From NCBI GenBank assembly GCA_017308575.1, contig JAFKEQ010000001.1, positions 1 through 64,000 on the forward strand: a stretch of 64,000 nt of DNA, read 5' to 3'. Each line of letters starts with the position of its first letter. Positions within the stretch are counted from its first letter, which is position 1. A model generated the notes under the pieces. That model was not told the DNA's origin. It ran no database searches and saw nothing but the letters and a program-made list of their open reading frames with translations. A program made the translations under genes and the position numbers. Source of the stretch: Afipia sp. (GTDB taxonomy: Bacteria > Pseudomonadota > Alphaproteobacteria > Rhizobiales > Xanthobacteraceae). Below, piece by piece: positions 1 to 9,857 of the stretch.

Positions 1-239
1 CCAGCCACTGAAGGCAGAGCCACGTAGTTGGCCCGGACGGTGACCCCCGGCCTCCCGGACGAATACGGCTGCGAACCGTATCGCGCAGGCGCCGCATCCT
101 GCTCCGCCTCAAAAGCGCCCTCGAGAAGCGCCCCTCGCGAACAGGACACAGCGAATTTAAGCGCACCACACAGCGCGGGGATCGCGATCCCCATCACGAA
201 ATGTTGCAGCGGGGGCTTGCTGGTGACGGTCTTCGTCAT
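1..239 (-). CDS. Partial hypothetical protein, runs off the left end
   Basis: An open frame with no stop runs from an ATG at 239 to the window edge (79 codons visible). It begins MTKTVTSKPPLQHFVMG, continues with a short hydrophobic stretch (IAIPALCGALKFAV), then a hydrophilic Ala/Gly-rich part. A second in-frame ATG at 194 would give a more compact signal-like N-terminus. The upstream ATG lies inside a dispersed repeat (233-269), so the internal start may be the real one. I do not recognise a family. The call rests only on the open frame and the signal-like start, and it could be spurious. Confidence 0.35.
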   Translation of the reverse strand, partial: MTKTVTSKPPLQHFVMGIAIPALCGALKFAVSCSRGALLEGAFEAEQDAAPARYGSQPYSSGRPGVTVRANYVALPSVA

Positions 240-269
240 CGCGAGCGAAGCGAAGCAAAGCAATCCAGA
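233..269. repeat. Dispersed short repeat (GCGAGCGAAGCGAAGCAATCC type)
   Basis: The sequence CGTCATCGCGAGCGAAGCG followed by AAGCAAAGCAATCCAGAC matches a short motif I know as scattered through intergenic DNA of many proteobacteria (the one that gives IASEAKQS when translated). Here it overlaps the possible start codon of the partial leftmost gene. Recognition is from memory of the motif; no second full copy was found in this window. Confidence 0.6.
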
Positions 270-365
270 CAGGACATCAACAGGCGACGAAGCAACGACG
301 ATCGCGGATGCTGGAGCGGCATTTGTCATTATCGGCTTGGTCCGCCTGCGGGGCCGAAGCCTCGT

Positions 366-449
366 GCCCGGCGAAGGCCCGGTGATCCCGATGAACTGGG
401 CATCGCGCTTCGAATATCGAGATGGCCGGAACATGTCCGGCCATGACAG
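366..449 (-). repeat. Two-stem intergenic repeat, copy 1
   Basis: Read on the minus strand this has a first stem built on ATGGCCGGA / TCCGGCCAT (422-444 on the plus strand, 5-base loop), a variable spacer, then ATCGGGATCACCGGG and a degraded second stem. The same arrangement occurs in the opposite orientation at 7869-7957, so this is a dispersed element and not chance structure. The remainder of 1-765 outside the named repeats shows no convincing gene apart from the partial one at the left end. Confidence 0.7.
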
Positions 450-556
450 GGATACATCGCACGATCTCTCTGCGGTCGTTCCCGCACAATCTCTCGCTGT
501 CATCCTCGCCAGCGGATCGGCGCAAGCCCATGCCCGCAAGGTGCATGTGCAGCCTT

Positions 557-742
557 AGAGACTGTTTGAAAAGTTCGATTCCAGGGTGTCCCGGGCGCGC
601 TGCGGCACGAAGTGCTGCTGCGCAGAACCGGGACCGTTACGACAAGCACTGTAACGACCCCGGATCAGCGGCGCACCGCTTCGCGCTGCGCCGCATCCGG
701 GGAACCACCGAGAGGCTGTCTGATGACTTTCAAACAGTCTCT
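557..742. mobile_element. Candidate MITE (IS5-like ends) around a GC-rich palindromic core
   Basis: About 186 bp bounded by nearly perfect inverted repeats: GAGACTGTTTGAAAAGT near 558 and ACTTTCAAACAGTCTC ending at 741 (one base shorter). TTA flanks the repeats on both sides, as for a 3-bp target duplication. Ends beginning GAG and a TNA duplication fit IS5-family elements in general. The interior has no transposase frame and contains a GC-rich block (TGTCCCGGGCGCGCTGCGGC ... GCATCCGGGGA) resembling a repeat common between genes in Bradyrhizobiaceae. Family assignment is inference. Confidence 0.5.
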
Positions 743-765
743 TAATTCTTGAACCGGAACGCCTC

Positions 766-1197
766 TCACCGGCCGACGATGACGCCGATCACGTTGGGCG
801 CCGCGAGATACTTTTCCTCCATCGCCATCCGCGCCTTGGCCCGGATGTCCGGCGTCAGCAGGCCGCGATGCTCGGCGAGGATCATCCAGCAATAGCCCCA
901 CCAGTCGGCGAGAATGCCGGTGTCGTCCACCAGATCGTAGCCGTGCTCGGCGGCGAAGATGCGCGCCCGCGCCTCGTCCAGCGTGTCGAGAAATTCGTGA
1001 TCCTTCAGCGAGAACAGGTCATCGCTGAAATCGTCCGTGGTGTAGCCCCACACCGACATGCAGACCGCGTTGAACGCGCGGTCGATCTGATCGTCGTCCA
1101 CCGGCCGGGTGCGGGCGGCGGCATGGAGGCGGGACAGCGTGCGGGCGAAGTCCGCGATGCGCGTCAGCGCCGTGTTGTCGAACGCAATGGTGGACAT
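766..1197 (-). CDS. Hypothetical protein, 143 aa
   Basis: Cytoplasmic, acidic protein with no signal peptide or membrane segment, starting MSTIAFDNTALTRIADFART. It is rich in Asp/Glu and aromatic residues (DDFSDDLFSLKDHEFLDTLDEAR, then DWWGYCWMILAEHRGLL). I chose the ATG at 1197 over an upstream in-frame start at 1254, because the extra 19 residues look non-coding. Composition and codon use resemble the neighbouring genes, so it is probably a real gene. I do not recognise the family. It stands alone between the repeat nest and the MgtC-like gene, and nothing in its context suggests a role. Confidence 0.65.
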   Translation of the reverse strand: MSTIAFDNTALTRIADFARTLSRLHAAARTRPVDDDQIDRAFNAVCMSVWGYTTDDFSDDLFSLKDHEFLDTLDEARARIFAAEHGYDLVDDTGILADWWGYCWMILAEHRGLLTPDIRAKARMAMEEKYLAAPNVIGVIVGR

Positions 1198-1339
1198 GTA
1201 GTCCTCGAAGCTTGGACAGACCCTAGATATAGCGCTCCGAATGGAACGAATCACAACGATATATCAATGACTTACTAAAGTGTTCTTAATTTGTTCTAAG
1301 TGCAAGATTTATCTGCCGCGGGTGTGAAACCGGCCGGGT

Positions 1340-2050
1340 TCAGGTGGCGGCTTCCCTGACCTCGCCGCTGCCACGGGAAACGACGGTGACGTCGGTCACG
1401 CCGTCCATGGCCTGAATTTTGGGCACAAGAGTCGCGATGTCCTTCGAGGACACTTTGGTCAGGATCACGATCAAGTCGTCTACTTCGGTATTGCGCGCCT
1501 TGGCGAGGAACCGCTTGATCTGGCCGTTGCGGATCGCAAGCGTCTGCTTGAGCAGTTCGGGAGTGAGCGCGCCGCGCTGACTTTCGATGCGAAGGCGGCA
1601 GGTCTGATTGCGATCCCGATACGCTTCTTCGAGCGGCTTCACGCCTGCAAGGATCACCAGAATGATCGCAGTCGATGCGCCGGCCGCGAAATAAAGCCCG
1701 CCGCCGACGGCGAGGCCGATAGCCGCCACCGTCCAGATGCTGGCCGCCGTGGTCAGCCCGCGCACGATCTCGCCGCGCGCAAGGATCGCGCCCGCGCCGA
1801 GAAAGCCGATGCCGGAGACGACCTGCGCTGCGACACGCGACGGATCGAGGACAACGTGCTCCTGCGACAGCGATAGCGAGAATCCGAACGCGGACACAAT
1901 CATGAACAGGCATGCGCCGACACAGACCAGCATGTGGGTGCGGATTCCGGCGGCCCAGAGCAAGCGTTCGCGCTCGAAACCAATCAGACTTCCGAACGCC
2001 GCCGCAGCCAGCAACCGTTCGACAATATCCACGTTGGACAGCACAGCCAT
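1340..2050 (-). CDS. MgtC/SapB-family membrane protein
   Basis: The N-terminal half has the MgtC signature: RLLAAAAFGSLIGFERE, then GIRTHMLVCVGACLFMI, and IGFLGAGAILARGEIVRGLTTAASIW, forming four to five membrane helices (about residues 10-150). A cytoplasmic C-terminal domain of about 80 residues follows and resembles the ACT-like tail of MgtC proteins (IVILTKVSSKDIATLVPKI). MgtC proteins help cells grow at low Mg2+ and, in pathogens, inside macrophages; the non-pathogen role is unclear. Start taken at MAVLSNVD (2050); a start nine codons upstream (2077) is possible. It is a single gene, divergent from the thioesterase. Confidence 0.85.
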   Translation of the reverse strand: MAVLSNVDIVERLLAAAAFGSLIGFERERLLWAAGIRTHMLVCVGACLFMIVSAFGFSLSLSQEHVVLDPSRVAAQVVSGIGFLGAGAILARGEIVRGLTTAASIWTVAAIGLAVGGGLYFAAGASTAIILVILAGVKPLEEAYRDRNQTCRLRIESQRGALTPELLKQTLAIRNGQIKRFLAKARNTEVDDLIVILTKVSSKDIATLVPKIQAMDGVTDVTVVSRGSGEVREAAT

Positions 2051-2299
2051 CGACCCTTCAATCTCGCTAGAGCGCATTGGGACAGCCGTTCAAAGTAGTG
2101 ACTGACAGCAGCGTTGCCTACCCCCTTACCTGATCTCGCTCAGAGCCCGAACGGATTGGGCGCACAGGCATCCACCGGTTCGGCCCTTGCTGCGCTTGCG
2201 GCTGCCGCAACAGGCACGCCGCATGTCCGCCATGACCCCGCACGTCATTGAATTCATCCGCGATCCTGCGCAAATTCCGCGACGCAACAGGAGCCACCA

Positions 2300-3142
2300 A
2301 TGCTTGAGAAAACGCCCTCGACCGATCTTGGCGATGCCGTCCACCCGTTCGACCGCGCCACGCGGATCAGCCGCGTGGAGGGCAAACTGCAGGGCGTGGC
2401 CAGCGCGGATTATTTCGCCTTTGTCGGCCCGTTCGGCGGCGCGACCGCCGCGACATTGCTCCGCGCGATCATCGAGCATCCGGAACGCGCCGGCGATCCG
2501 CTGTCGGTTACTGTCAATTTCTGCGCACCGGTCGGAAGCGCACCGTTTGAACTGGATGCGCGCCTGCTCAAGGCGACACGCTCCACGCAACACTGGATGG
2601 TTGAACTGGTGCAGGACGGCGGTGTCGCCGCCTTCATGACGGCGGTGTTCGCCGTGCGCCGTCCGTCATGGTCGCATCAGACTGCAGCCATGCCCGAGGC
2701 TCCGCCCTTCGATCAGATTAAACCGCTGCCAACCAGCGTGATCGCGCCATGGGCGCAGCAATATCAATTTCGTTTCGTGGAAGGCGCGCCGCAATATGGA
2801 AAGGCCTCGAATGATCATCCGGCCAGCGCCTATTCGCGGATGTGGCTTAGCGATACCCGGCCGCGGCGGATCGATTTTCTTTCGCTGCTGTCGATGTCCG
2901 ATACGTTCTTCGCCCGAATCTTTCATGTGCTCGGCGCGATCGTTCCGATCGGTACCGTCTCGATGACCACGGTGTTTCACGCCGACAGCGCCGACCTCGC
3001 TGCGGAAAACACAACCATGGTGCTGGGCGCGGCCGACGCGAACATCTTCCACAAAAGCTTCAGCGATCAGACCGGCCAGTTGTGGTCGCCCGGAGGCCGC
3101 CTGCTCGCGACCACCTCGCAGGTGGTTTACTTCAAGGCCTGA
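2300..3142 (+). CDS. Acyl-CoA thioesterase, TesB-like double hot-dog
   Basis: 280 aa with the tandem hot-dog arrangement of TesB-like thioesterases. The first domain has GPFGGATAATLLRAI and VTVNFCAPV (about residues 40-85), where the GG loop and central helix sit. The second ends in the conserved strand run MVLGAADANIFHKSFSDQTGQ then LWSPGGRLLATTSQVVYF (about 240-280), typical of the C-terminal hot dog. It would hydrolyse acyl-CoA esters in the cytoplasm; substrate length cannot be read from the sequence. AGGAG lies 7 bases before the ATG. It is monocistronic as far as can be seen. Confidence 0.85.
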   Translation: MLEKTPSTDLGDAVHPFDRATRISRVEGKLQGVASADYFAFVGPFGGATAATLLRAIIEHPERAGDPLSVTVNFCAPVGSAPFELDARLLKATRSTQHWMVELVQDGGVAAFMTAVFAVRRPSWSHQTAAMPEAPPFDQIKPLPTSVIAPWAQQYQFRFVEGAPQYGKASNDHPASAYSRMWLSDTRPRRIDFLSLLSMSDTFFARIFHVLGAIVPIGTVSMTTVFHADSADLAAENTTMVLGAADANIFHKSFSDQTGQLWSPGGRLLATTSQVVYFKA

Positions 3143-3319
3143 CCTCCGCCGCTTGTTCAGCGGGGCGAATTGCCGCAGCACACGGCAGCCGCGCCACAAA
3201 CGCACTGTCATATTCGCAAGCCATGGTCCGCCGCCTGCTCGCGATCCGGCATGTGTCCGCGGTCCTACCGCGTTTTCCGTCTCGCGCGCATGTCTCAACA
3301 CACACGAGCGGAGATCATC

Positions 3320-4207
3320 ATGATCCAGAAACTGTCCCATCGTCTTGCGACCGTCGCGGTCGCCGCAGCAGCGTCCATGGTTGCGTTCACGGCCCATGCC
3401 GACATCGACAACAGCTCGCTGTCCTCGCCGGATTTCCGCCCGCATGTGCGGACCTTCGGTCTGGTCTATACGCTGCCGAAAGAGGTCAACGACACGCTGG
3501 ACCTGACCACCAAGGGCATGCTCCGCGAGAAGCTGCTCAACGCGAAGCTCGAGGACGAAGCCGCGCGGCACAACATTCCGCATGTCACCGTCGTGCATAT
3601 CCACAACGCCGACGCGACGACACCGGAGAAGATGCTGAAGGCGCTGCCCAAGCTGCCGGGCGTCCTCAACGTCACGCTGAAGAATTTCTACACCACCGAA
3701 GCCGCCAAGGGCGCGGGCCAGCCGTGGTGGCTCGATCTCGGCATCGTCAAGGAAGGCGCCGGGTTCGAAAGCATGATGGCGTTCAACACCACCGCCACCG
3801 CGGCGCTCGCACCGCTGCGCGACGGTCCGCTGCCGCGTTGCACGGGCCCGGTCTACGCTGCGATGAGCGATGCCGCCAAGGACCTGGTGAAGACGGTCGG
3901 CGTCAGCGGCGTCAACGTGGTGAAGGACGGCAAGGAGCTGCGCTCGCACAATCCGCACAACACGCTGGTCTACAGCAAGGTGAAGTTCACGCCCGAAGTC
4001 CAGAAGGGCATGGACCAGACAGCCGGCGAGTTCAACCAGATCCTGCCGAACGGCATCCAGGTCTCGTTCAAGACCGTGTCCATCGTCGAACTCGGCTTTG
4101 CCGGAAACGTGCTGCGCGAAATCTACCGCATCGACCTTCAGAACGGTTCGGTGCTGAACGTCGCCACCAACAGCCCCGTCGGCGCGACCACCGGCGCGGC
4201 GCGCTGA
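3320..4207 (+). CDS. Secreted protein with two H-x-T motifs, 2H-phosphoesterase-like
   Basis: 295 aa with a cleavable signal peptide (RLATVAVAAAASMVAFTAHA, cleavage about residue 27). The mature part contains H88-V-T90 in IPHVTVVHIHN and H213-N-T215 in NPHNTLVYSKV, each followed by hydrophobic residues. Two H-x-[ST]-hydrophobic motifs about 125 residues apart, plus the predicted alpha/beta pattern, suggest the 2H phosphoesterase (LigT/CPDase) fold. Known members are mostly cytoplasmic, so an exported one would be unusual. The reading is inference; existing annotation would probably be hypothetical protein. GGAG lies 6 bases before the chosen ATG; an upstream in-frame start at 3170 lacks a signal-like N-terminus. 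A terminator follows at 4228. Confidence 0.7.
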   Translation: MIQKLSHRLATVAVAAAASMVAFTAHADIDNSSLSSPDFRPHVRTFGLVYTLPKEVNDTLDLTTKGMLREKLLNAKLEDEAARHNIPHVTVVHIHNADATTPEKMLKALPKLPGVLNVTLKNFYTTEAAKGAGQPWWLDLGIVKEGAGFESMMAFNTTATAALAPLRDGPLPRCTGPVYAAMSDAAKDLVKTVGVSGVNVVKDGKELRSHNPHNTLVYSKVKFTPEVQKGMDQTAGEFNQILPNGIQVSFKTVSIVELGFAGNVLREIYRIDLQNGSVLNVATNSPVGATTGAAR

Positions 4208-4227
4208 GCCGGCATTTCTTCCGACAT

Positions 4228-4258
4228 AAAAAAGGGCGGCTCGCTGAGCCGCCCTTTT
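4228..4258. terminator. Bidirectional rho-independent terminator
   Basis: AAAAAAGGGCGGCTC GCT GAGCCGCCCTTTT forms a stem of about 13 bp with A-run and T-run flanks. It lies between the convergent secreted-protein gene (ends 4207) and pckA (ends 4281), so it can stop transcription from both sides. Confidence 0.85.
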
Positions 4259-4280
4259 CATTTCAATGTTCGCCGAACAG

Positions 4281-5897
<1,617 letters not shown>

Positions 5898-6124
5898 TTT
5901 TAGAATCTCCTACTAAAGACCGCGTTCGTTTCGCGCAGATGCCGCCAAACGCCCCGCCGCGGATGCCGGGCATCATAAACCCCGGGCCTCAATCCGGCGA
6001 CTTATTAGTGGCCAACGCACGGGTTGCCAAGCGGGTCCGGGTATTTTGGTTGATGTGGCGCCGGAATCGTTCCAGCGCGCCCCATTCCCTTATGTTTGAC
6101 ACATCACCGGCGTCTGATCCTTGA
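5898..6124. promoter_or_regulatory. pckA upstream region
   Basis: 227 bases between pckA and the gene upstream, holding the pckA ribosome site (TAGGAG at about 5907-5912 on the minus strand). I see no confident -35/-10 pair or known operator. It must contain the pckA control region unless pckA is co-transcribed with the HugZ-like gene. Confidence 0.3.
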
Positions 6125-6862
6125 TCAGATTTGTGCAGTGCGGGCCTGATCCGCCAGCGTTTTCAGCATTTGCCGCAGTGCGGTAGGCGATGTGACCCGC
6201 TGTGGAAATTCCAGCCGCAGCGTGCGCGATCCATCCTGCATATCCAGTCCGTCAGGATCGCAGCCGGTGCAGCGCCATGTGCCGTCCGCAACCCTGAGCA
6301 ATTTTGCCGCATAGAGATTCATCGTGTCCGCATGATCGGCATTCATGTGCGCGACGATGTCGGCCTCGGCTTCGATCAGCGATTCCGCGCCTGTCAGATC
6401 GGTGAGAAAATCCTGCGGCGCAAGATCGACGATACGGCCGAACCCTGCGACCAGATGCACGCCGCTCGGCCTGATGCGGAAGAACGAGAAATCCTTGAAG
6501 CCGACAAAATCTTCCGCAGACGGATGCGCCGCGAGATAGCGCCGCTTCAGCAACGCAGCACCCTCGCCTTGCGCTTCTTCCGCGCTGCCCGCCAGCATGA
6601 TCCGCGCGCCTTCGAGCGGATCGCCAGGCGCACGCTCGTCGAGCATCAGCGACACGCGCGCGTCGTTCAGAATATTCTTGGTGTGAACAGCAAGCCGCGA
6701 GATCAACAGAATTGGCGATCCGTCCGGCAGCGAGGCGACGGCGACCAGCGAGCAGTAAGGATCGCCGGAGCCCGGCATCAGCGTGGCGAGAGCGCCCTGT
6801 CGGCTTCGCGCCAAGAGGGAGCGTGTAAGACGGGCGGGCTTGACGGGAACGGCGGGGTCCAT
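6125..6862 (-). CDS. HugZ-family protein: FMN-binding split barrel plus DUF2470
   Basis: 245 aa. The N-terminal part (about 10-160) is a pyridoxamine-phosphate-oxidase-like split barrel (GALATLMPGSGDPYCSLVAVASLPDG, LISRLAVHTKNILNDARVSLML). The C-terminal part (about 165-245) is a DUF2470 domain containing ADIVAHMNADHADTMNLYA. This layout matches HugZ/HutZ proteins, some of which bind or degrade haem. Family members vary, so haem oxygenase activity is not certain. No haem uptake genes are adjacent. Same strand as pckA, with a 227-base gap. Confidence 0.85.
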   Translation of the reverse strand: MDPAVPVKPARLTRSLLARSRQGALATLMPGSGDPYCSLVAVASLPDGSPILLISRLAVHTKNILNDARVSLMLDERAPGDPLEGARIMLAGSAEEAQGEGAALLKRRYLAAHPSAEDFVGFKDFSFFRIRPSGVHLVAGFGRIVDLAPQDFLTDLTGAESLIEAEADIVAHMNADHADTMNLYAAKLLRVADGTWRCTGCDPDGLDMQDGSRTLRLEFPQRVTSPTALRQMLKTLADQARTAQI

Positions 6863-7155
6863 GGTCGGGCCTTGAGGATCGGGCTTGGATTTCGGAAAAC
6901 GTCGGGAACTCGATTGGTTAACGCGGCTTTTTTCCGGCAGAAAGGGGTTATCTCAAGGAATTACAGGCCTATATAGCGGCCATGGCCGGGAAATTGCCCG
7001 GTCCGGGAACTCGGTCACATTTCAGCCCAGCTTGCATTGCTCGTTGAACGCAAACGAACGCCCTGAATTTCGCGGCATCCGGTTCGGCCGATCAGTCAAC
7101 AGTCGCCACGTCCTTAACGGTCACGTCCTAAACTATCGATCTGGAAAGCAGGTTC
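6863..7155. other. Divergent intergenic region upstream of chvI
   Basis: 293 bases between the minus-strand HugZ-like gene and the plus-strand chvI. No convincing ORF. It must hold the chvI promoter, but I cannot point to confident -35/-10 boxes; ChvI autoregulates in relatives, so an operator may lie here (inference). Confidence 0.4.
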
Positions 7156-7857
7156 ATGCCCACAATCGCCTTGGTCGATGACGACCGCAACATTCTCACA
7201 TCGGTCTCGATCGCGCTGGAAGCCGAGGGCTACCGCATCATGACCTATACGGATGGCGCGTCGGCGCTCGACGGTTTCAAGACCTCGCCGCCGGACCTTG
7301 CCATCCTCGACATCAAGATGCCGCGCATGGACGGCATGGAGACCTTGCGCCGTCTGCGCCAGAAGTCCGATCTGCCGGTGATCTTCCTGACCTCGAAGGA
7401 CGAGGAGATCGACGAACTGTTCGGCCTCAAGATGGGCGCCGACGATTTCATCCGCAAACCATTCTCCCAGCGCCTGCTGGTGGAGCGCGTCAAGGCCGTG
7501 CTCCGCCGCGCCGTGCCGAAGGATCCGACGGTCGCGCAGAAGGAAATGGACGCCAAGGCGCTGGAGCGCGGCATGCTGCGCATGGACCCGGAGCGTCACA
7601 CCTGCACCTGGAAGAACGAGCCGGTGACGCTCACCGTCACCGAGTTCCTGATCCTGCAGGCGCTGGCCACCCGCCCCGGCGTGGTGAAAAGCCGCAACGC
7701 GCTGATGGACGCGGCCTATGACGATCAGGTCTACGTCGATGACCGCACCATCGACAGCCACATCAAGCGCCTGCGCAAGAAGTTCAAGGCCGCTGACGAC
7801 GATTTCGAGATGATCGAAACCCTGTACGGCGTGGGTTACCGGTTCAAGGAAACCTGA
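7156..7857 (+). CDS. chvI: Response regulator ChvI
   Basis: 233 aa OmpR/PhoB-type regulator. The receiver domain has the acidic pocket D8-D10, phospho-acceptor D52 ([13 protein letters not shown]), T79/S80 and K101 (IRKPFS). The winged-helix DNA-binding domain is at about 140-230 ([45 protein letters not shown]). In Agrobacterium, Sinorhizobium and Brucella, ChvI with ChvG responds to acid and envelope stress and is needed for host interaction. chvG lies 173 bases downstream, with a palindromic repeat in the gap. Confidence 0.95.
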   Translation: MPTIALVDDDRNILTSVSIALEAEGYRIMTYTDGASALDGFKTSPPDLAILDIKMPRMDGMETLRRLRQKSDLPVIFLTSKDEEIDELFGLKMGADDFIRKPFSQRLLVERVKAVLRRAVPKDPTVAQKEMDAKALERGMLRMDPERHTCTWKNEPVTLTVTEFLILQALATRPGVVKSRNALMDAAYDDQVYVDDRTIDSHIKRLRKKFKAADDDFEMIETLYGVGYRFKET

Positions 7858-7868
7858 TCGTCAAAGAG

Positions 7869-7957
7869 TGTCATGGCCGGACTTGTTCGGGCCATCTCGA
7901 CGTTCTGAGCACTGTGCTCCGTCAATCGGGATCACCGGGACAAGCCCGGTGATGACA
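7869..7957 (+). repeat. Two-stem intergenic repeat, copy 2, between chvI and chvG
   Basis: The first stem is built on ATGGCC/GGCCAT (7873-7894). The second is perfect: ATCACCGGG ACAAG CCCGGTGAT (7931-7953). The same pair of stems in the same order, read on the opposite strand, is found at 366-449. In the chvI-chvG gap the structured RNA could attenuate readthrough or stabilise an mRNA end. That role is inference. Confidence 0.75.
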
Positions 7958-8030
7958 TCGGATGGATCAGCACTGAGTTCTGCCGAAAGTGCTATAAGGC
8001 GTCTGTCCGAAGCAAAATACGGTTCCACCA

Positions 8031-9857
8031 TTGCTTGATCGACCGCAGCATGATCACGACGACGACACTGAACTCGGCGCGCCACCGCTCGCACCGGTGT
8101 CCGACGAGTCGTCCGCGCCGGTCGAGGAAAAGAGCAGAAGCTCGCGCCATCCGCTCAGCCTGATCAAGCGCGCAGGGCGTTATTTTGTCGCGCTCACGTT
8201 CTCCAGCCTCACCCGCCGCATCGTCTCGCTGAACCTGATCGGCCTGATCGCGATGCTCGCGGGGATTCTGTATCTCTCGCAGTTCCGCGCCGGACTGATC
8301 GATGCACGCGCGCAGAGTCTTCTGGTGCAGGCCGAGATCATCTCGGGCGCCATCGCAGCCTCGGCCACCGTCGAAACCAACGCCATCACCGTCGATCCCG
8401 ACCGGCTGCTGGACCTCAAGCCCGGCGAGACTTACGGCCCCAATGATGAAGCCCTCACCAGCATCGAATTCCCGATCAATCCGGAACGCGTCGCTCCGGT
8501 GCTGCGGCGGCTGATCTCGCCGACCAAGACGCGCGCGCGCATCTACGACCGCGACGGCGTGCTGGTGCTGGACAGCCGCAATCTTTACGGACGCGGCGAC
8601 GTGCTGCGCTTCGAACTCGCGCCGCCTTCGGCGGAAAAGCCGGGCTTCGCCGAGAAGACCATGATCGCGATCCGCACCTGGCTCAATCGCGGCGACCTGC
8701 CGCTGTATCGCGAACTCGGTCCGGAAAACGGCAACGGCTATCAGGAAGTGCAGCAGGCGCTCGACGGCCGCAAGGGCAGCATGGTGCGGATCAACGACCG
8801 CGGCGAAGTGATCGTCTCGGTGTCGGTGCCGGTGCAGCGCTTCCGCGCCGTGCACGGCGCGCTGATGCTGTCCACGCAGGGCGACGACATAGACCAGCTC
8901 GTGACCGCGGAGCGGCTTGCGATCCTCAAGGTGTTTGGCATCGCCGCCGCCGTCATGATCGTGCTGTCGCTGCTGCTTGCCAGCACCATCGCGGGACCGA
9001 TGCGCCGCCTCGCCGATAGCGCCGACCGCGTCCGCCGCCGCATTCAGACCCGCGTCGAAATTCCGGACTTCTCCGCGCGCGGCGACGAGATCGGCCATCT
9101 GTCGGGCGCGCTGCGCACCATGACCGATGCGCTCTACAACCGCATCGAAGGCATCGAGCGGTTCGCCGCCGATGTCGCACACGAACTGAAAAACCCGCTG
9201 ACCTCGATGCGCTCGGCGGTCGAAACGTTGCCGCTGGCGCGATCCGACGAAAGCCGCGCGCGGCTGCTCGCCGTTATCGAACACGACGTGCGCAGGCTCG
9301 ACCGGCTGATCTCCGACATTTCCGACGCCAGCCGTCTCGACGCGGAGTTGCAGCGGCAGGACGTGGAGCCGGTGGATATCCGCCGCCTGCTCACCACGCT
9401 GACCACCGTCGCCAACGAAACGCAGCACGGCACCGAGGTGACCGTCGAATGCCGTTTCGAGGGACGCCCCAACGACACTTACTCCGTGCCGGGCCATGAC
9501 TCGCGGCTGGGACAGGTGATTTCGAATCTCCTGAGCAACGCGCAATCGTTCTCCACGCCGGGCAGCAAGGTGCGTATCACCTGCCGCCGCGTCCGCTCGG
9601 AAATCGAGATCGTTGTCGACGACGACGGCGCCGGCATCCGTCCCGGCGCGCTGGAGAAAATCTTCGAGCGCTTCTACACCGACCGCCCCGCGCAGGGCTT
9701 CGGACAGAATTCCGGACTAGGCCTGTCGATCTCCAAGCAGATCATCGAGGCCCATGGCGGACGCATCTGGGCCGAGAACCGTCCCGGCCCAGTCGACGCC
9801 GAGGGCGACGCCCGCATCGCCGGTGCGCGCTTCACGCTCCGGCTGCCCGCCATATGA
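8031..9857 (+). CDS. chvG: Sensor histidine kinase ChvG
   Basis: 608 aa inner-membrane kinase, partner of ChvI. N-terminal cytoplasmic tail, TM1 about 62-83, periplasmic sensor 84-298, TM2 about 299-321, HAMP about 320-372, then the H-box FAADVAHELKNPLTS with H384. The HATPase domain shows the N-box VISNLLSNAQSF, DDDGAGIRP and the G-box GQNSGLGLSISKQI. The periplasmic region is large, as in ExoS/ChvG proteins, where the inhibitor ExoR binds. The stop overlaps the hprK start (ATGA), so the two are translationally coupled. Confidence 0.95.
   Translation: MLDRPQHDHDDDTELGAPPLAPVSDESSAPVEEKSRSSRHPLSLIKRAGRYFVALTFSSLTRRIVSLNLIGLIAMLAGILYLSQFRAGLIDARAQSLLVQAEIISGAIAASATVETNAITVDPDRLLDLKPGETYGPNDEALTSIEFPINPERVAPVLRRLISPTKTRARIYDRDGVLVLDSRNLYGRGDVLRFELAPPSAEKPGFAEKTMIAIRTWLNRGDLPLYRELGPENGNGYQEVQQALDGRKGSMVRINDRGEVIVSVSVPVQRFRAVHGALMLSTQGDDIDQLVTAERLAILKVFGIAAAVMIVLSLLLASTIAGPMRRLADSADRVRRRIQTRVEIPDFSARGDEIGHLSGALRTMTDALYNRIEGIERFAADVAHELKNPLTSMRSAVETLPLARSDESRARLLAVIEHDVRRLDRLISDISDASRLDAELQRQDVEPVDIRRLLTTLTTVANETQHGTEVTVECRFEGRPNDTYSVPGHDSRLGQVISNLLSNAQSFSTPGSKVRITCRRVRSEIEIVVDDDGAGIRPGALEKIFERFYTDRPAQGFGQNSGLGLSISKQIIEAHGGRIWAENRPGPVDAEGDARIAGARFTLRLPAI

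Noticed and set aside
557..742. Complete insertion sequence
   Set aside because: Only about 186 bp with no transposase frame; at most a MITE.
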